DNA from: Symbiodinium natans
Lineage: Eukaryota; Sar; Dinophyceae; Suessiales; Symbiodiniaceae
Direction: 5' to 3'
DNA: 64,000 nt
Assembly (NCBI GenBank): GCA_905221605.1
Contig: CAJNDS010002078.1
Coordinates: 1-64,000, forward strand
Shown here: positions 21,638 to 34,249 of the stretch, piece by piece
Numbering within the stretch: position 1 is the stretch's first letter
Layout: each line of letters begins with the position of its first letter
The notes under the pieces: model-generated
The model's input: the letters and a program-made list of their open reading frames with translations, nothing else
Databases searched by the model: none
Told to the model about the DNA's origin: nothing
Made by a program: the position numbers and the translations under genes

Positions 21638-23771
21638 TCACAGCTGGTAGTGCTTGGCGAACTCCTGCTCCAGCTCGTGCAGGTCGTCTGCGCAGATGAC
21701 CTGGACTTGCTGAAACACAGGTGTTTCCAGGTTCTGAACAGCCTTGCAACCTTGCAAGGACTGTTAACACAGCTTGTGCTGTTGGCGCGACTACTTGACT
21801 GCATGGTTTCATGGTCTGCCGAGGCGCCAAGGAATGGAGTGGGCCTCCAAACTCGGCCTCCGCAAGCTGCTCCACTGGCCCCGCACGAATGACCTCTCGT
21901 GCAATCTGCGTGCAAACAATGCAGGATGTCAGAAGTCGAGCCTGGCGGAAAAAAGCCTTGTGTAACAGTTGAACAGTTATAGCCCAAGCAGAAGGGGGAT
22001 TTTCTGGATCCAGCGCCTGGTCCTCACGGCCCAGGCGTGCTAAACCAAACGCCAGGCCAGTGGAGACGCCCATTTCTTTGGCCTTTGGCAGGCTTGCGCA
22101 TGGTGCTGCCATTGGCACTGCCGCTGGCAGCATGTCGCCACAACAGTCACAGTACATACTGTTGGTTGGAGTGCAGTAGCCACCGGCCTACTTCGGGATC
22201 GCTTGGCTACCTTTGTCGTCCTTGATAGGATTCCTCATAAGGTCCCCTGAAGCGGAGCCCTGTATAGTTCAGATGTGTAGAACCTCCACTTGGCAGTCTG
22301 GCGGCCTTCTCAACTTCCATAAGTTGATCCAAGGCCTGGCGCACCTGCACAGTCTCCGCGTCTTGCAGGGTGCTGGGAACAGGTGTGAGTTGTGCGTCGT
22401 AACTTGCGGCGAGCCGCCGTCATGAATCTAGGCGGCTCGTAGATCTTCCGCCCACGCATCAGGTTTTCGACCTTGGCTGCCGTCAAAGGCCATGCGAAGA
22501 GACTTGACAGTTGTTGCAGCACTTGCTTTGTCTTTGTTTCGGGCGAAGCGCCGATTGCTCCTTGACTTTGATGTCGAGAAGGCACAGCGTGTGAAGCCCA
22601 GCCCTCTTGTTCTTCAGGATCTTGTCCTTGGTGACAACTCTCGTGTCTTGCCCTACTCTTAGAACTAGTCTTCCACAAACTCTGTAATGACCTTGAGGAC
22701 TGAGATGCAGCCGAGCGTCGTACCAGCTGTCAGGCCGCCAGCCATCCTGCCAAAAGGGGATGGACACCGTCTCACCGAAACGATAAAGCTGCAGCCCGCA
22801 GGAAGCCACAGCATTCATGACCTAAGTCAGACAGGCAGGTCCTGAAGCTGCTGAGACTTTGTGGCAAGATAGCCGCTAGTCGGCTAGTCACTTGGGTCCT
22901 GACAGAGGCGTTGTGGATCACTCGTACAGGGATCTCACGTTGCCTGCCAGCTCTTCCGATGACAACCCCGTATACACAGCCCTCAGCGACCACTCATCCG
23001 AGACAAGTGGGCGCCTTGCTCTGAGCCACAGGTCTGTGTGAGTGGTGGCGCACAACGGGTCTCCTACCACGAGGAAACACCTCAAGCAGGGCATGGCGTT
23101 GTCTAGAGAGGCCACAAACGCCTCCAAAATGTAAGCTCATCCAGGCATCACGCACGCAAACTCCGCTGCATGTGTTTAGGCTTAGATACTGCAGTTCAAG
23201 TCACACTTCTTGATCCTGCAAAAGGCAGTGCAGGCAGATCTTGGACAGTGCCGATCCTTCACAAAGCCCATCCCCCCTTCAAGTCCTTTGCTCGCTCCAG
23301 CATCTCTTCGCAGCCACTTTCCACCAGCTCGCGATCGGCCTCCAAGATCTCTTGCACGCCATACCTCACTTGGCCGAGTGGTGGAGTGGGGCAATCGCCG
23401 GGCGAGATTGCAGCCGATGTAGTTCTGAGCCTGGTGGCGCAGCTGCCAGTGTCTCCTTGTCCAGGCCTGGCAGGATGGACGTGTACCTTAGGGGCACCGG
23501 ATTTGCCCATGCCGATACATGGCAAAAAGCCCCCTTCCCTTCAAAGGACCCAAAGGAATGTCAGAAGAATTTCGGACCAGGCGGCGCTTCCAAGTAGATG
23601 TAAGCGCTCCTGAGCAGTCCACAAAGCAGTTGCAAATTCCAACCCCTCGTGTTGTAAGCAGAAAGGAGAGCAGATGCCACTTCCGCCAGGCGTCTGCTGC
23701 ACTGCCTTCAGCCCCTTCACGGAGATGTCGCCCTCATCACCGAGCCCCAGGCCGATCATCCACAACACCAT
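21638..23771 (-). CDS. DPH5: Diphthine methyl ester synthase, multi-exon gene
   Basis: A SAM-dependent methyltransferase that methylates the modified histidine of eEF2 on the way to diphthamide; cytosolic. The family sequence can be followed exon by exon on the minus strand (boundaries approximate): 23694-23771 (start [23 protein letters not shown], the glycine-rich N-terminus), 23585-23609 (YIYLEA), 23440-23486 ([14 protein letters not shown]), 23282-23364 ([20 protein letters not shown]), 23015-23080 ([20 protein letters not shown]), 22911-22943 ([13 protein letters not shown]), 22717-22821 ([20 protein letters not shown]), 22549-22626 ([19 protein letters not shown]), 22430-22471 ([16 protein letters not shown]), 22306-22344 ([13 protein letters not shown]), 22025-22075 ([14 protein letters not shown]), 21828-21893 ([20 protein letters not shown]), 21638-21760 (C-terminus ending EFAKHYQL). 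The order matches the family without gaps. Some donors are GC (for example after WLRAR and after SWYD). It appears intact. Confidence 0.9.
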
Positions 23772-24553
23772 GGCACCACAGGCGGAGGAGATTCTGACTC
23801 AACTCAGTGTAGCAGCTTAGCGCCTTAGGGGGGACAAGGGCTGAGCTGGTGTACACTTCGCTGGAGACAGCGATGTTCGATGGGCAATGAGTTGGGGTAG
23901 CGTTCGAGGGTTTCACGGTGTTCGTTCAGCCGTTTCAGCTGCAGCGCCGTGTGCATGCGACACAACTTGGCACAAGGGAAGCTGCTGCTTGATGCCCATA
24001 CCGTGCATGCTCTCTCTTCGCTGTGTAATGCTTTGCACGCGGCTGGCTCCTTGCCCGCTGAGGTCATGGCTCACCGCTGCTAACATGTTGGCCTGAGATT
24101 ACACAAAGCACGCAATCTGATACCGGGATCTGGTGCTGGTTGATTGGAGGTCACGGCCGTGTCTTGGTTTGATGATGAAAGTCATTGATCCGCACTCTCC
24201 GGCACTGATCCACCAAACGGCACATATTCAGAACCCTAAACCACGCCAGACAACCCCGAACCCTTTGCCGGAACACGCGCCAAGAGCAGCAAAGGAAGGT
24301 CCTAGAAGTCTATCAGCTGAGCAGCGGACAAAACTCACTCCAAGCACAGTAGTGATAGGCGAGCCTGTGCACCCGTCTCGGCAAACTGTAAGCAATACTA
24401 TCCAGCAAGAGGCTAAATCCATGCAAATGCGCGTGTGCGGCAACACCTGCGCTGAGCACCACCTCTCGCGTGGTTGTAGCCCAACAAATTCTGCTGAGGG
24501 GCTCGGCGTCGAACTCGATATCATCAGAGTCGACCCTCGTGGCCATGGAATGA
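23772..24553. other. 5' flank of DPH5, no further gene
   Basis: Holds the presumed promoter and trans-splice acceptor region of DPH5. A 30-bp unit (GATCAGAGTCGACCCTCGTG plus 10 bases) is duplicated at about 24523-24582. No gene supported. Confidence 0.35.
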
Positions 24554-24952
24554 TCAGAGTCGACCCTCGTGGCCATGGAATGACCCGCTGTCCCACTCTA
24601 GCTGAGTAACATTCTGACGAAGCAGCACGAAGCACGGCTCCACGCGTTTTACGCATCTTTGCCCGTCATTACACTTCACTTGCTGAGGGCCCGGCAGGAG
24701 GGCTTGTCCGTGAATGACAACCCCAGCTGCATGGCGCAGCACCACTCTGCCAAGGGCCCGATCCTGACAAGACACCCCATACCACATCACGAAGAGCCTG
24801 CAACAGCACTTTGCAACAGCATGGACTGAGGAAACCGCAAACTCGAAGCCATAACCATTGGGCAGCGAGGCACTGCGCAGCATCAGCAGGCTGATTTGCG
24901 AAGTGAGACCTGCCAACCCACTTGCACAGCTCCCATCTTCCCGGTCGTACAT
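24554..24952 (-). CDS. Candidate exon or ORF, unknown
   Basis: An open frame of 132 codons with a hydrophobic stretch (LTSQISLLMLRSAS, SSVHAVAKCCCRLFVMWYGV). It has the same orientation as the neighbouring genes, but no domain and no clear splice framing. It may be noise. Confidence 0.22.
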   Translation of the reverse strand: MYDREDGSCASGLAGLTSQISLLMLRSASLPNGYGFEFAVSSVHAVAKCCCRLFVMWYGVSCQDRALGRVVLRHAAGVVIHGQALLPGPQQVKCNDGQRCVKRVEPCFVLLRQNVTQLEWDSGSFHGHEGRL

Positions 24953-26874
24953 GCAAACTTACGCATGCCCGTTCACAAGAGAACTCCTGCGTGCGACCTG
25001 CTTGCTGAAGAGAGTTTCAGACAGCTGCATCCTATAGTGGCAGCACCTACTGCCTGCCTGCATGCGGAGAACACTCGCCAGCATCTATCCACTCCTTAAG
25101 CTAGACCGACCGAATGCAGGAGGCTGAGCTTGCTCTCGTGCTTCCAGACAAAACACCGAGACATGCTGTGACTGGGAACATGGCAGACAGCGTGGCGCAC
25201 TTGTACGCCCTCCTGCAAGGAGTACGTGACATGCTTCTACAGAGTGGCAGCACAGCCCAGCCATCACGGACAACACTGGCAGAGCCGGTGTCAAGGTGTC
25301 AAAGATCCTGGAGCTGTGGGGAATGAGGCCGGCCGTCTCCTGCAAGAAGGGTCTGGGTGGCATCGTGAGGTGCGGAATCCACTAGAGGTCTCCTGCGACA
25401 AAGCGCGGTCGCCCCGCGGCAGTGGCAAGGCTCCTGGGCCTCGCCTGCTTTTGTTGATTTTGTTGGCTTGTGGCTGCTTGTGGCTAATTTGGAGACATTG
25501 CCTACATTATGGGACATTGGCTACATTGGCAAGAGAAGGTTGAGGACATAAGGCATTCGGGATTCAGGAAGCCGGCAGAGTTAAGCGACACTCGGAGCGG
25601 CAACGGAGGCCCTGCATCCCGCGACATTGGGCCTTGGCCCTTCGTCTGAGGCACCACGAGGACTGGGCATGCCTGGCTTGGCTCTGGGTTTAGGTTGGCA
25701 TGTATTTAGGGCATTACGCATCCGTGCTATGAGATGCTGTATCTGATACACGTCCTACGAGGTGAGCACTGCCGTACGGAAAGTTGGCGTCGGTTAACTA
25801 CGGGGTGTTTGCGTCCCTGAGCTGTTCCACAACTCTTTAGCAGGATTGAGCCTGAAAACGAGACCACAAGATGCTTTGATTCATTGACGAGCTGATCACA
25901 GCTTGAGATATCAAGTCCCAGCCTGCGAGCGACCATGGGCCCTACGCTCTTCCTGGCAAAAGGAGTCCTTGTGCAGCTCTGCACGGTGGCAGCTCTGCAA
26001 AGGGGAAAGGGAGCGATGCTAGCGTTGCTGTCTTTAGCCGGCTGTGCGACCGTGTGACTCACAGCGATAAAGCCGTACTGCGTCACGAATTGATTCGGAG
26101 ACATCGACTTGGGTTCTGATGATTCGTGGCTGCTGGGGCAACCGCAGATGTGCAATCTTGAAAGGATCCAAAAACTCCACATGTGTATGAAGCAGATACC
26201 CTGGTGGCGGCTCTCTTTACCCAGCGCAACACTGGATCAACTACTGCGGTGGGCAGGACAACAATGCCCGAACGAACAGCAACCCATATCAACTTCTTGC
26301 GCGCTTCCTATTCAAATTCAGCTTCTAGAAGACTTAACAAAGATGGCCGAAAATCATGTAATTCACAACGAGGCTTCTGGGGTCTTGGCCTTACCACTAG
26401 GGCTACTTGGCAGAAGCGCTCACTGCTCTCGGCCGATCAGCCTGAGAACTGGGCTTTGTAGCTTGCAAGGCTTGCAAGCACACTTCGGTTCCGCAGCCGC
26501 CTTGCCGCCGCCCTCGTTCGTGCTCACCACGACTGGAGGTCTCCTCGCAAAAGAGGAGGGCTGCGAGGGTTGAGCCTCATTCTGAACTTGTCAGCCCAGG
26601 CCTCGAGAGGGAATCTCAGAATCCAGTGACACCTGCGCAAACAGCGCGGCAAGAATGAAACCCGATTTGACGCGGTCCCCTTTGCTCAAAACCTAAGGTG
26701 CAGGCGATCTTCCCTCGGGCAACTTCACCTCCAAAGAGGGAAGAGAGTGCTCAATTGGGGCTTCGCTGCTGACACAGGAGCTCTCCGCCTTTCCGTTCCA
26801 ATGTGCGAAATTGCTGCCTTGGCGACAGGAGACAGCTGCAAAGCTTGTAATGTCTGTCCGAATATGTGTGTGAA
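24953..26874. other. Unassigned stretch
   Basis: Two frames of about 150 codons overlap in opposite orientation (25727-26182 on -, 26109-26573 on +). Neither has a recognisable domain. Confidence 0.3.
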
Positions 26875-26928
26875 TACACATATATATATATATATATATA
26901 TTTATTTATTTATTTATTTGTTTATCTT

Positions 26929-26974
<46 letters not shown>

Positions 26975-27012
26975 TATATATATATTTATTTATTTATATT
27001 TATATATATATA
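26875..27012. repeat. AT-rich microsatellite (TA, TTTA, CATATA)
   Basis: Runs of TATATA, TATTTATT and TACATA. Extreme base composition compared with the GC-rich surroundings. Confidence 0.95.
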
Positions 27013-27220
27013 CACCGTGAACTACATAACCAATAACATATATCATATAACATGGAACGCATAACATAGAACGTAGAACATAGGACGCCTCGAACGCGTA
27101 ATGCAGAACATACGAGTGCACTAGTCCTGCGCCAGCTAGGCAGGCTGTGCACCGTCTCACGAAACTGCCTGCAACAATGCTCCGCCTCGACCACCTCCCT
27201 GAACCATAACATCCCGTAGA

Positions 27221-27272
27221 TATTTAGGGTTTGGGATTTAGGGTCTAGGGTCTAGGGTTTAGGGTTTAGGGC
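27221..27272. repeat. Interstitial telomere-like TTTAGGG tract
   Basis: TTTAGGG and variants (TTTGGGA, TCTAGGG) repeated about seven times. TTTAGGG is the telomere repeat reported for dinoflagellates and plants. Degenerate and short, so an internal relic rather than a chromosome end. Confidence 0.75.
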
Positions 27273-30269
27273 TATTTTTGCAGCAGGACTCTACACCACT
27301 GCCGTAAACATCCCTTGGTCTCAAAATGCAAGGCCCCCAAGATCCACATGAAGGGCTCCCCCATGTCTATGATTCCATGGCTCTCTCAATTCCGACCCCT
27401 GTTCGTTAACTGGGGGGGTTCCGATGATAACCCGAGCCGCAGCCTTACCTTGAACAAAAAGAAGCATCAAAGCACAATCGGGGAGAACTTCCCCCCCTCT
27501 CCCGTTCTGTTGGGCTTCCCCGCGGCACTGCTGCAGCGCGCGGAGCAGGGCGGCCCCGGGCTCGCGCTCTGGTCGGCACTTTGAGGGTCGCTCTCTGGGG
27601 GAGGGCTGAAAGGATTTTATTGTGCGCGTCGGGCTTGTGGGGAGGGTACCGGGCTCGTGGAGAACCCTCCGAGGCCTCGGGCTGTAAGAGTCCCACCCCC
27701 ACCCCCCGACCCCCTCCCCCGCCCTTTCCCGCCTTCAGCCCTCAAGGCGCGGAGTTGCGCTTCAAGTTCCAACCCATGCAGCACTGCAACTTATGGCCTT
27801 GCCTCGCCGCTGCCGTGGCCGCGGGCACCGGCCGAGGCGGGTCGCGTGGCATTAGAAACTACTGTTGGTGTTGTTGCTTATAGGGTCTTAGAACTTTTAG
27901 GGTCTTTGAAGTCCTGAAGTGGGGGTTTCCTGGCGCCTCTCGAGCTCGCTGAAGCAGCACCACGGAAGCGGGGAGCCATTCCCTGCAAGAGATCGGAGCA
28001 GCGGTTCAAAGCTTAGGGCGGCTCCGCGCGCGGCTTTAGGCTGGGGCTTACGGTTTCACTTTTTGGGCCCAGGCCTTCGGAGACCGAGAGCGGCGAGGCC
28101 ATCTCCGCCGGGCCCCCGCTTCCTTGAACCGGCTTCACGGGTCTAGGAGGCTTTTCACTGGTCTGAAGTACCACGGATTGCCAAGGGGTCCTCTTCAACT
28201 CGGCAACTCTCGGGGTTCCTGCCGGTAGGCAGCGCAGCACAAAAAAACGCTTTGAGGCAATTCTTGTAGCATCTTACAACTAGCCGTAACTAGTGACTGA
28301 GTAGGTAGATATCTTCACCAGACTCCTCCCAACTCAAGAAAGACGGCGCAAGCGAGCGTTCAGTCTGCCTGTGTCTCGACGGCGAATATTGACTGCGACC
28401 TTCGGCAAGGCCACTCCGCATTCCAGGAACTGCACTTCTGCTTCAAGACTGGGCTTACTCTTGAGAAATATTAAGGCGCGGGCTCCGCGCCACTGGACTC
28501 ACGTCTGGGCGCCTCAGCGAGTGCACAAGTGACTTTCAGGACCGGGGAAGGACGCCTCGGCAAGCGCAGCGCGCCCAAACGAGCCCTGCCTTGGCGGAGG
28601 CGCGTCCGTCTCTTCGTCGCAAGACTCGCCTTGTCGCACCAGGACCATAGGACCATGACACAGCACAAAGGGTTCTCCCGGAGCATCTCGCAGTCAATGC
28701 TGCGAACTCAGCAGCGAACTGTACTCGCGGGAATTGCTTCCTGAGTCCGCCGTCTGAAGAACTGGCGCAAGAATCGAATCGTAACAGCTTCGAACCAACA
28801 ACACTACATACCCAATTCAAATGCCAAGGCGGGCTTTCAATCATCAAATCCCTGTGCCATGTTGTAGCATGCGCCTTCATGACTGAGAGCTGCAGCGCCT
28901 TATACTGGGACCGAGTTCCACGCTGTCGCGACGAGGTGCCCGTGGGGTGGACCTTTTATCGCGGTGCGGCTGCTTCTCGTTGCTTCGCGTGATCGGGTCA
29001 TCGCAGCATATCGCAGCACTGGGGCTCAGGCTTCGCAGAGGCGCCACGCCAAGAACCTCTGGACTTCAGAGCGAACTGGGAATCAGGAGGTTGCAATTGT
29101 GGACTTGGTCTGAGTCTTGCCAGCAGTTCAGGGGCTGCCCCTTCGGCCTGATGACAGGGTCACGGCGCTCGCGACGGCGCTCGCGGCGCCGCTGGCGCCC
29201 GCTGCACCTGCCAGGCCTTGCGCAAAGCCCGGGCCTGGCGCGCCTGACGCCAATCCTGGTGTGGGGCCTGGCACGGGGCCTGGTGTGGCTGGTGCGGGGG
29301 CTGGTGTGGGAACTATTGGTGCGGGGGATGGTGTGGGGCCGGGCGGCGGTCGGAGGTGCCCATTCGGAGCAGCAGACCCCACAGCGCGGAGTTCAAGGTC
29401 CTCGCACGGTCACAAAAGATCTCTTGCACGTCTCTGCTCCCAAGGGCTTCCCTCCATATAAGAGCATTCAAGAGCTACCAAAACTAGCCAAGCTAGACTC
29501 CAAATGGCCCGGCCTTGGGAGGATGTAGGTGCGTGCCATTTGGCTCCAAGGGCGGCCGCAGAAGCTGCCTTGTAGGCTGCCGGATGCAACTCTGACTGCA
29601 AAGGTTCACCCAGGTGTGCCGCTACCTCGGCTTATGTGTTGAAAAGCCAAACCCTGCATCTGCAATGTGTTTGGAGGTTGTGTTTGTTTCTTCTTGATGC
29701 AAGAGCCCTGAGTCTGTTGAGAGTGCACGTTTAAAATGTTGGATGTACTGGTGTGGTTTCGCACGGTTGGCAGCTCGTTCTTTATGTCCAAGCATGTCCA
29801 AGCCACATCTATGGTGTTGGTTCATCTTATGTTTTAAGGCGAGTGCAAAACTCCACCGCTCTGCGTGCGCAGTGCTAGTAAAGCTGCAGCGTTGCTGCCT
29901 CAACGACCAACAATTCCAGGTGCCCTGCACGGGTGGGGCCGCAGGCCGGTGTTGGGGCGATGGGGCAGGCTCCCTGCCGGAACATTTTTTTTCATGACCT
30001 TGTAAGACTTGACGTAAGGAGTCTGTTAGCCCGGATGAGCCCGGGGTGTCATCCTCAGCCTCGTCGGCTCCTCCACAAGGTCTGCAGGCCAGCTTTCGCT
30101 TTTGGTGCCTTGATCGTTCATTCAGCCAAGCAGGGCCAAGCAGAGAACTCCCTCAAAGACGCTCTGCACTGCAGGACAGGAACACTGAGGTGCCAGCGGC
30201 TCAACGTCACCTCCGGGCATAGCTGACCTGTCGCATGGTCAGAAAGTTACATTCTGAGACTGGCGTGTC
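27273..30269. other. GC-rich stretch without an assigned gene
   Basis: 27.5-28.7 kb is strongly GC-rich. At about 29190-29360 a Gly/Pro-type repeat gives a Pro-Ala-rich frame on - and a Gly-rich frame on +; it could be a low-complexity linker of a minus-strand gene, but nothing around it identifies one. Confidence 0.35.
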
Positions 30270-30455
30270 TCACAGGCACAGCGAACCCAAAAGCGGAAGA
30301 AGATTCATTAGCATAAGTTCGTGTGCAAACGGTACCAGGAACGAATCATAGAGCGTCAAGTCGGGGTCGTACATCAGGAAACCGATGGAAAACGACACAA
30401 CATGCCAAACTGAAAAGAAAGCGCACGGAAGACCCGAGCGGCCCCAAGGTATCAA
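30270..30455 (-). CDS. Candidate terminal exon with membrane segments, unknown gene
   Basis: After a good acceptor (TTTCTTTTCAG) the frame reads WHVVSFSIGFLMYDPDLTLY, then FLVPFAHELMLMNLLPLLGS, and stops. Two hydrophobic segments and minus orientation make a membrane-protein C-terminus plausible. No family recognised. Confidence 0.3.
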   Translation of the reverse strand: MIPWGRSGLPCAFFSVWHVVSFSIGFLMYDPDLTLYDSFLVPFAHELMLMNLLPLLGSLCL

Positions 30456-31493
30456 ACGTCACCAAAAGGCAGACTAGACGGTCACCTAGCGTGAGGTTTA
30501 TGCCAGAAATTGAGAAAGCGGGAACTCATGTCGAAGGGTGACCCCATCCAAAAGCTGAGGCATCGGCCTTCAGGCCTGCGGAGGGGATGTTGAATTGCGG
30601 TATTGAACATCCATGGGTTGAATCAACAGTGCCTATGACTTTATGGGGTTGATGACAACGACCCTCAGGCTGCTGAGCTTTTGCATTCAGATTCTCCGGC
30701 CATCTCGGAGCATATCTGCCGGCACTCAAAAGGGAGGGTCTAGGCGGTCTGGGTGGTCTGGGTGGTCTAGGCTGGGGCTTGGCTCGGGCTTAGGAGGCTC
30801 AGGGCCTTTCGGAGGGACCAGGCGCTTTGGAAAAATCACCCTCGCAGCCTAGCTCCACTGATATGGGGCCCATGTGGCCCAAATCATCGTTCAGGAACTC
30901 TTGTGCTGCGGGAGACTTTCAGAGCACTGTCCTGACTCGCAATGCTGCAAGTCTGACGCATTGTCAGCATTCTTTGCAAACAAAGGCCAGGCTTTGCCAG
31001 CGGAGCAGTGAGCAGTGGACTGTCCAAGCCCTGCAGGAGTTAACTCAAAGAAGCTGCGATTTTTGTTGGACATTCCTCCGTCGCGTTTTTCCGGTCGTCT
31101 GTGCCATGTGCTAAAGCAAACGACTGGAGGGCCCGGAGGCATAGCTTCAGAAGAAGTGCAGTCGATGCTGCATTCCATGGGGGGATGTGGTCTGTGAAAC
31201 CTCCATCGCCGCGTCTGCAGTAGCAGCTGACCTAGGCTTGGCACATCTAGCACAGAAAGAGCAAAGTCGGGATGATCCTAACCCGCACAAGCCGCCAGCG
31301 ACTGAGCTGATTGCGCTTGTCGCTACCGTCATCATTGCAGCAAGCTGGAGATCAAGGCTTTCACCTTCCGAGCTGCATGCAGTCTTCGAACATGACTGCT
31401 GGAGACATGAGCCATCTGCGTTCATCTGCGTTGGACCCAAGCTGTTTGAGACAAAGGATGACGATGAATGTTGATCCGAGATACACTGTAACA

Positions 31494-31709
31494 CTAGGAG
31501 TTCGATATGTGCTTGTCGGCCGGAGCTCTGAATGTGCGGAATATCAGCTTTGCGCGGGCCTCCTCGACGTCCACATTCATCGACAGGACAGCCTTGTCCT
31601 CCGTCATCGGGTCCTTTACTGCTCCCTTCTTGTTTTGGCACCCTCTCTTTCTACAGGGCATGGGAAGGGGAGCCCTCTTCTTCTTCTGCGCGCTTGAGAG
31701 GTCCCCCAA
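31494..31709 (-). CDS. Candidate terminal exon, unknown gene
   Basis: The frame reads convincingly as protein: a Lys/Arg-rich start, then DPMTEDKAVLSMNVDVEEAR and KLIFRTFRAPADKHISNS before a TAG. An AG|G acceptor just before GACCCGATG could define the exon. It lies downstream of the GT61 stop, so it would belong to a separate small gene. No family recognised. Confidence 0.38.
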   Translation of the reverse strand: MGDLSSAQKKKRAPLPMPCRKRGCQNKKGAVKDPMTEDKAVLSMNVDVEEARAKLIFRTFRAPADKHISNS

Positions 31710-31932
31710 AAGGGGAAGCCCGCTCTCATGTGCTCTCTCTTCTTCTTTCCGAAAGCTATTAATAATTATTAAGATCTATCAAGAAGTCATTGCGCCCTTG
31801 TCGCACACTCAACTGAGAGTTCCATTCTCGGCTACAGCTACTACTCCCTGCTTGCAAGGGCAGTCCGCGGCGAGCTGGTGGTCATACTCATTCGGCATGA
31901 CCTGGCACATCGCCGCAACTATCACCATGTGA

Positions 31933-34249
31933 TCATCGCAAACTCCACCGCAGAAACTCCGCATGCCGCGCCTTGTCCCCAATGGGAAGGTACGTGAAGT
32001 TCAAAGCTGCAGCCAAGTCCCAAAAGTGGTAGTCCTGCATCTTGAAGGGCACCTCCAAAGGCAAGGGAGAGAACTCTACGATAGCCTCTGATGAACCTAA
32101 TAACCGACACAACATTGGAATTTGGCATGCTCAGCAGTGCCTGAGGAACGATCTCCACAACCTTCATGCCATCCGGTGCGAAGATCATGTTGGCCATGTT
32201 GGCTCCATGTGCGCCCAGCAAGATCTGAGAGGCAGGTAAGACAAGGAAGCATTGCACTTGAAAGCACTGAAACACTGCCCCCCCCCCCCCCTCCTTCCCC
32301 GCCCGCCCGCCGTTCCCCCTAAAGGATCGCGCTCTGCGCTTCTTTTGCGAGCATTTCTCTCAGGGCCATCTAGGGCCAGGCCTCCGCTCTGGACAGCGCC
32401 TGCAGGGTGTGGAGGAAGTTCTTCGGGTCGGGCGTCACGACCTGCTGAGCTCAGCTCTTGGAATTCTGGCTCGCAACAAGACGAGCTGTGGCGCGTATGG
32501 CGCAACACCACACCTCGACAGGTCTTCCCAAGGTCTTCAAAGCCTGCGAAGATGTGGGTGTGGGAATTGCAATCCATCTATCTGGCAAAGAAGAAACTCT
32601 CGAAGAGCAGGGTTCCGGAAGGCACCTGGACCATCTCGTCCTCGTTACCAAGAGATCTAGAGCCGTGACCTCGTGACAGGACCTCAGAATGCCGACCAAC
32701 AGCCGCCCCTCGCATCAACATGGCAGCGTAAGCTGCTGATGCATCGCTAGCATTGGTGGACACCCAGGTCTCATCGTTCAGGTCTCATCGTGCAAAGTGA
32801 GGCTCAGGCCACGATATGCCCCCGATTCTTCAGTCTGCAGGGCCTGCCCGGCGCAGGACTTCGGATTCGAGCCTCCCTCATTATGGCGAAAACAAACTTT
32901 ACGGAGACAGACTGCAAACTTCTACGGAGACAGACTGAGAACGCTTCGATGCAGGGAGGCATTGTCGCTGGGGCGGGGTCGCAGGTCGTTCAGAAAGAGG
33001 AGGGGGGGACCCCAATGCAGGCGTGTGGTGAAGAAAAGAAGAAGGGAGGCGGCGTGTTGCCTGGCTATGACTTCTCTCTTCAAATGGGAAAGTGGGGAGG
33101 AGTCTCCTACCCTCTGAAAAAGAGCCGTGCTCCTCTATCGAACGGGTATGAAGAGATCGTGAAAAAAACCGAAGGCCCACACTGCTCGATTGCAGTACGT
33201 ATTGTGCTCGAGCCTGGCGGACTCATCCATGTAATCGTCCATGGCTAGTAGATTTCTTCGGAACTCGGCCAAGTAAGGCACCTCTGTCGCAACAAGTCTA
33301 GCCGCTGCTGCATGATTTGCGTGCGGCCGAGATGAGCCGTGATCGATACATCACTGCAAACGCAGCATGCTCTTGCGGCTCGGACCGAGAACTCGAAGCG
33401 AGGGTACTGTGGCCTTGGCTAGGGCCAGGCTGCAACGCCAAGCTCGCGAAACTCAGTCTCCAAAACATTGCACCCATAAAGCCCGGACCCTAAAGCACAC
33501 CATGCAAGATCATAAATCTTCGACGGCCTGGTGGAGAGATCGAAATGGATCACAGGCGCGCAGAAGTGGAATGCCTGCCGCCACAGTGAAGGGTGACGAT
33601 GAGGTGCTTCGGTCATGGGCAAGGGACCAAGCTCCTCCATGCAACTCCCCAACATGGACAGAACTCGGATGCAAGACCCTGCCGAGGAATTCTGGCCTCT
33701 GTGTTTGAAGTTGGCCGCAAGATATTGCCTTCCACACCAAGCACGGACCTCAATGAGCTCAGTGGAGCCATGCAAGAACGATGCGATGCAAGACACACAC
33801 AGCCCCGAAATAAATATGGTTTATGTCCTCAGTCAGGAGAGCACTGAGTTCCCTGCAAGATTTGGCCGACGAAGTTGTGGCCGGCGTGGACCATCAACTG
33901 GCTGCAGCTCTTATTTCGAGGGGTCTTGGCGAGGGAGTTGGGTGAGGTGCACCGTGCTTGCTCGCTACACGTCACTACACAGAGCGACACACAAGCCTGA
34001 GACTGGAAAGGGACTAGTTCTTGTGCGTAGTTCTACTCCGCCACGCGCCGAGCTCTCCGTGCATTGCTGTGTCCCGCATGCTTGGACTTGCAAGCACCAG
34101 AAGAAAACAGATCAGGGACGCTGCATCCGCTGAGTTCAGCTCACCCATCAAACGAGCTCTCGGACGCCTCCATGGTGCCGTTCCGAAGCATGTCCAGTCG
34201 CGGTGCAATGGAAGGCAGCGCGCTGACCAACATGTGGTACACACCGTAC
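31933..34249 (-). CDS. GT61-family glycosyltransferase, multi-exon (partial reconstruction)
   Basis: The GT61 (DUF563) family contains Golgi/ER-type glycosyltransferases such as EOGT and plant xylosyl/arabinosyltransferases; the substrate here is unknown. Exons seen on the minus strand: 34145-34249 (YGVYHMLVSALPSIAPRLDM, the family's YHW...LPRL region), a likely exon near 32578-32670 (RSLGNEDEMVQ, compare R-x-NEDEL), 32141-32224 (ILLGAHGANMANMIFAPDGM then KVVEIVPQ, the hallmark HGA...N...VxEI motif), and the terminal exon 31933-32075 (DYHFWDLAAALNFTYLPIGD, ending FLRWSLR). Exons between 32.7 and 34.1 kb are not resolved; SFLHGSTELIEVRAW at 33.7 kb may be one. The donor after VPQ is GC. The N-terminus and any signal anchor are not identified. 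Confidence 0.68.

Noticed and set aside
29128-29461. Pro-Ala-rich (-) or Gly-rich (+) protein
   Set aside because: Low-complexity sequence gives an open frame on both strands. No flanking domain supports either.
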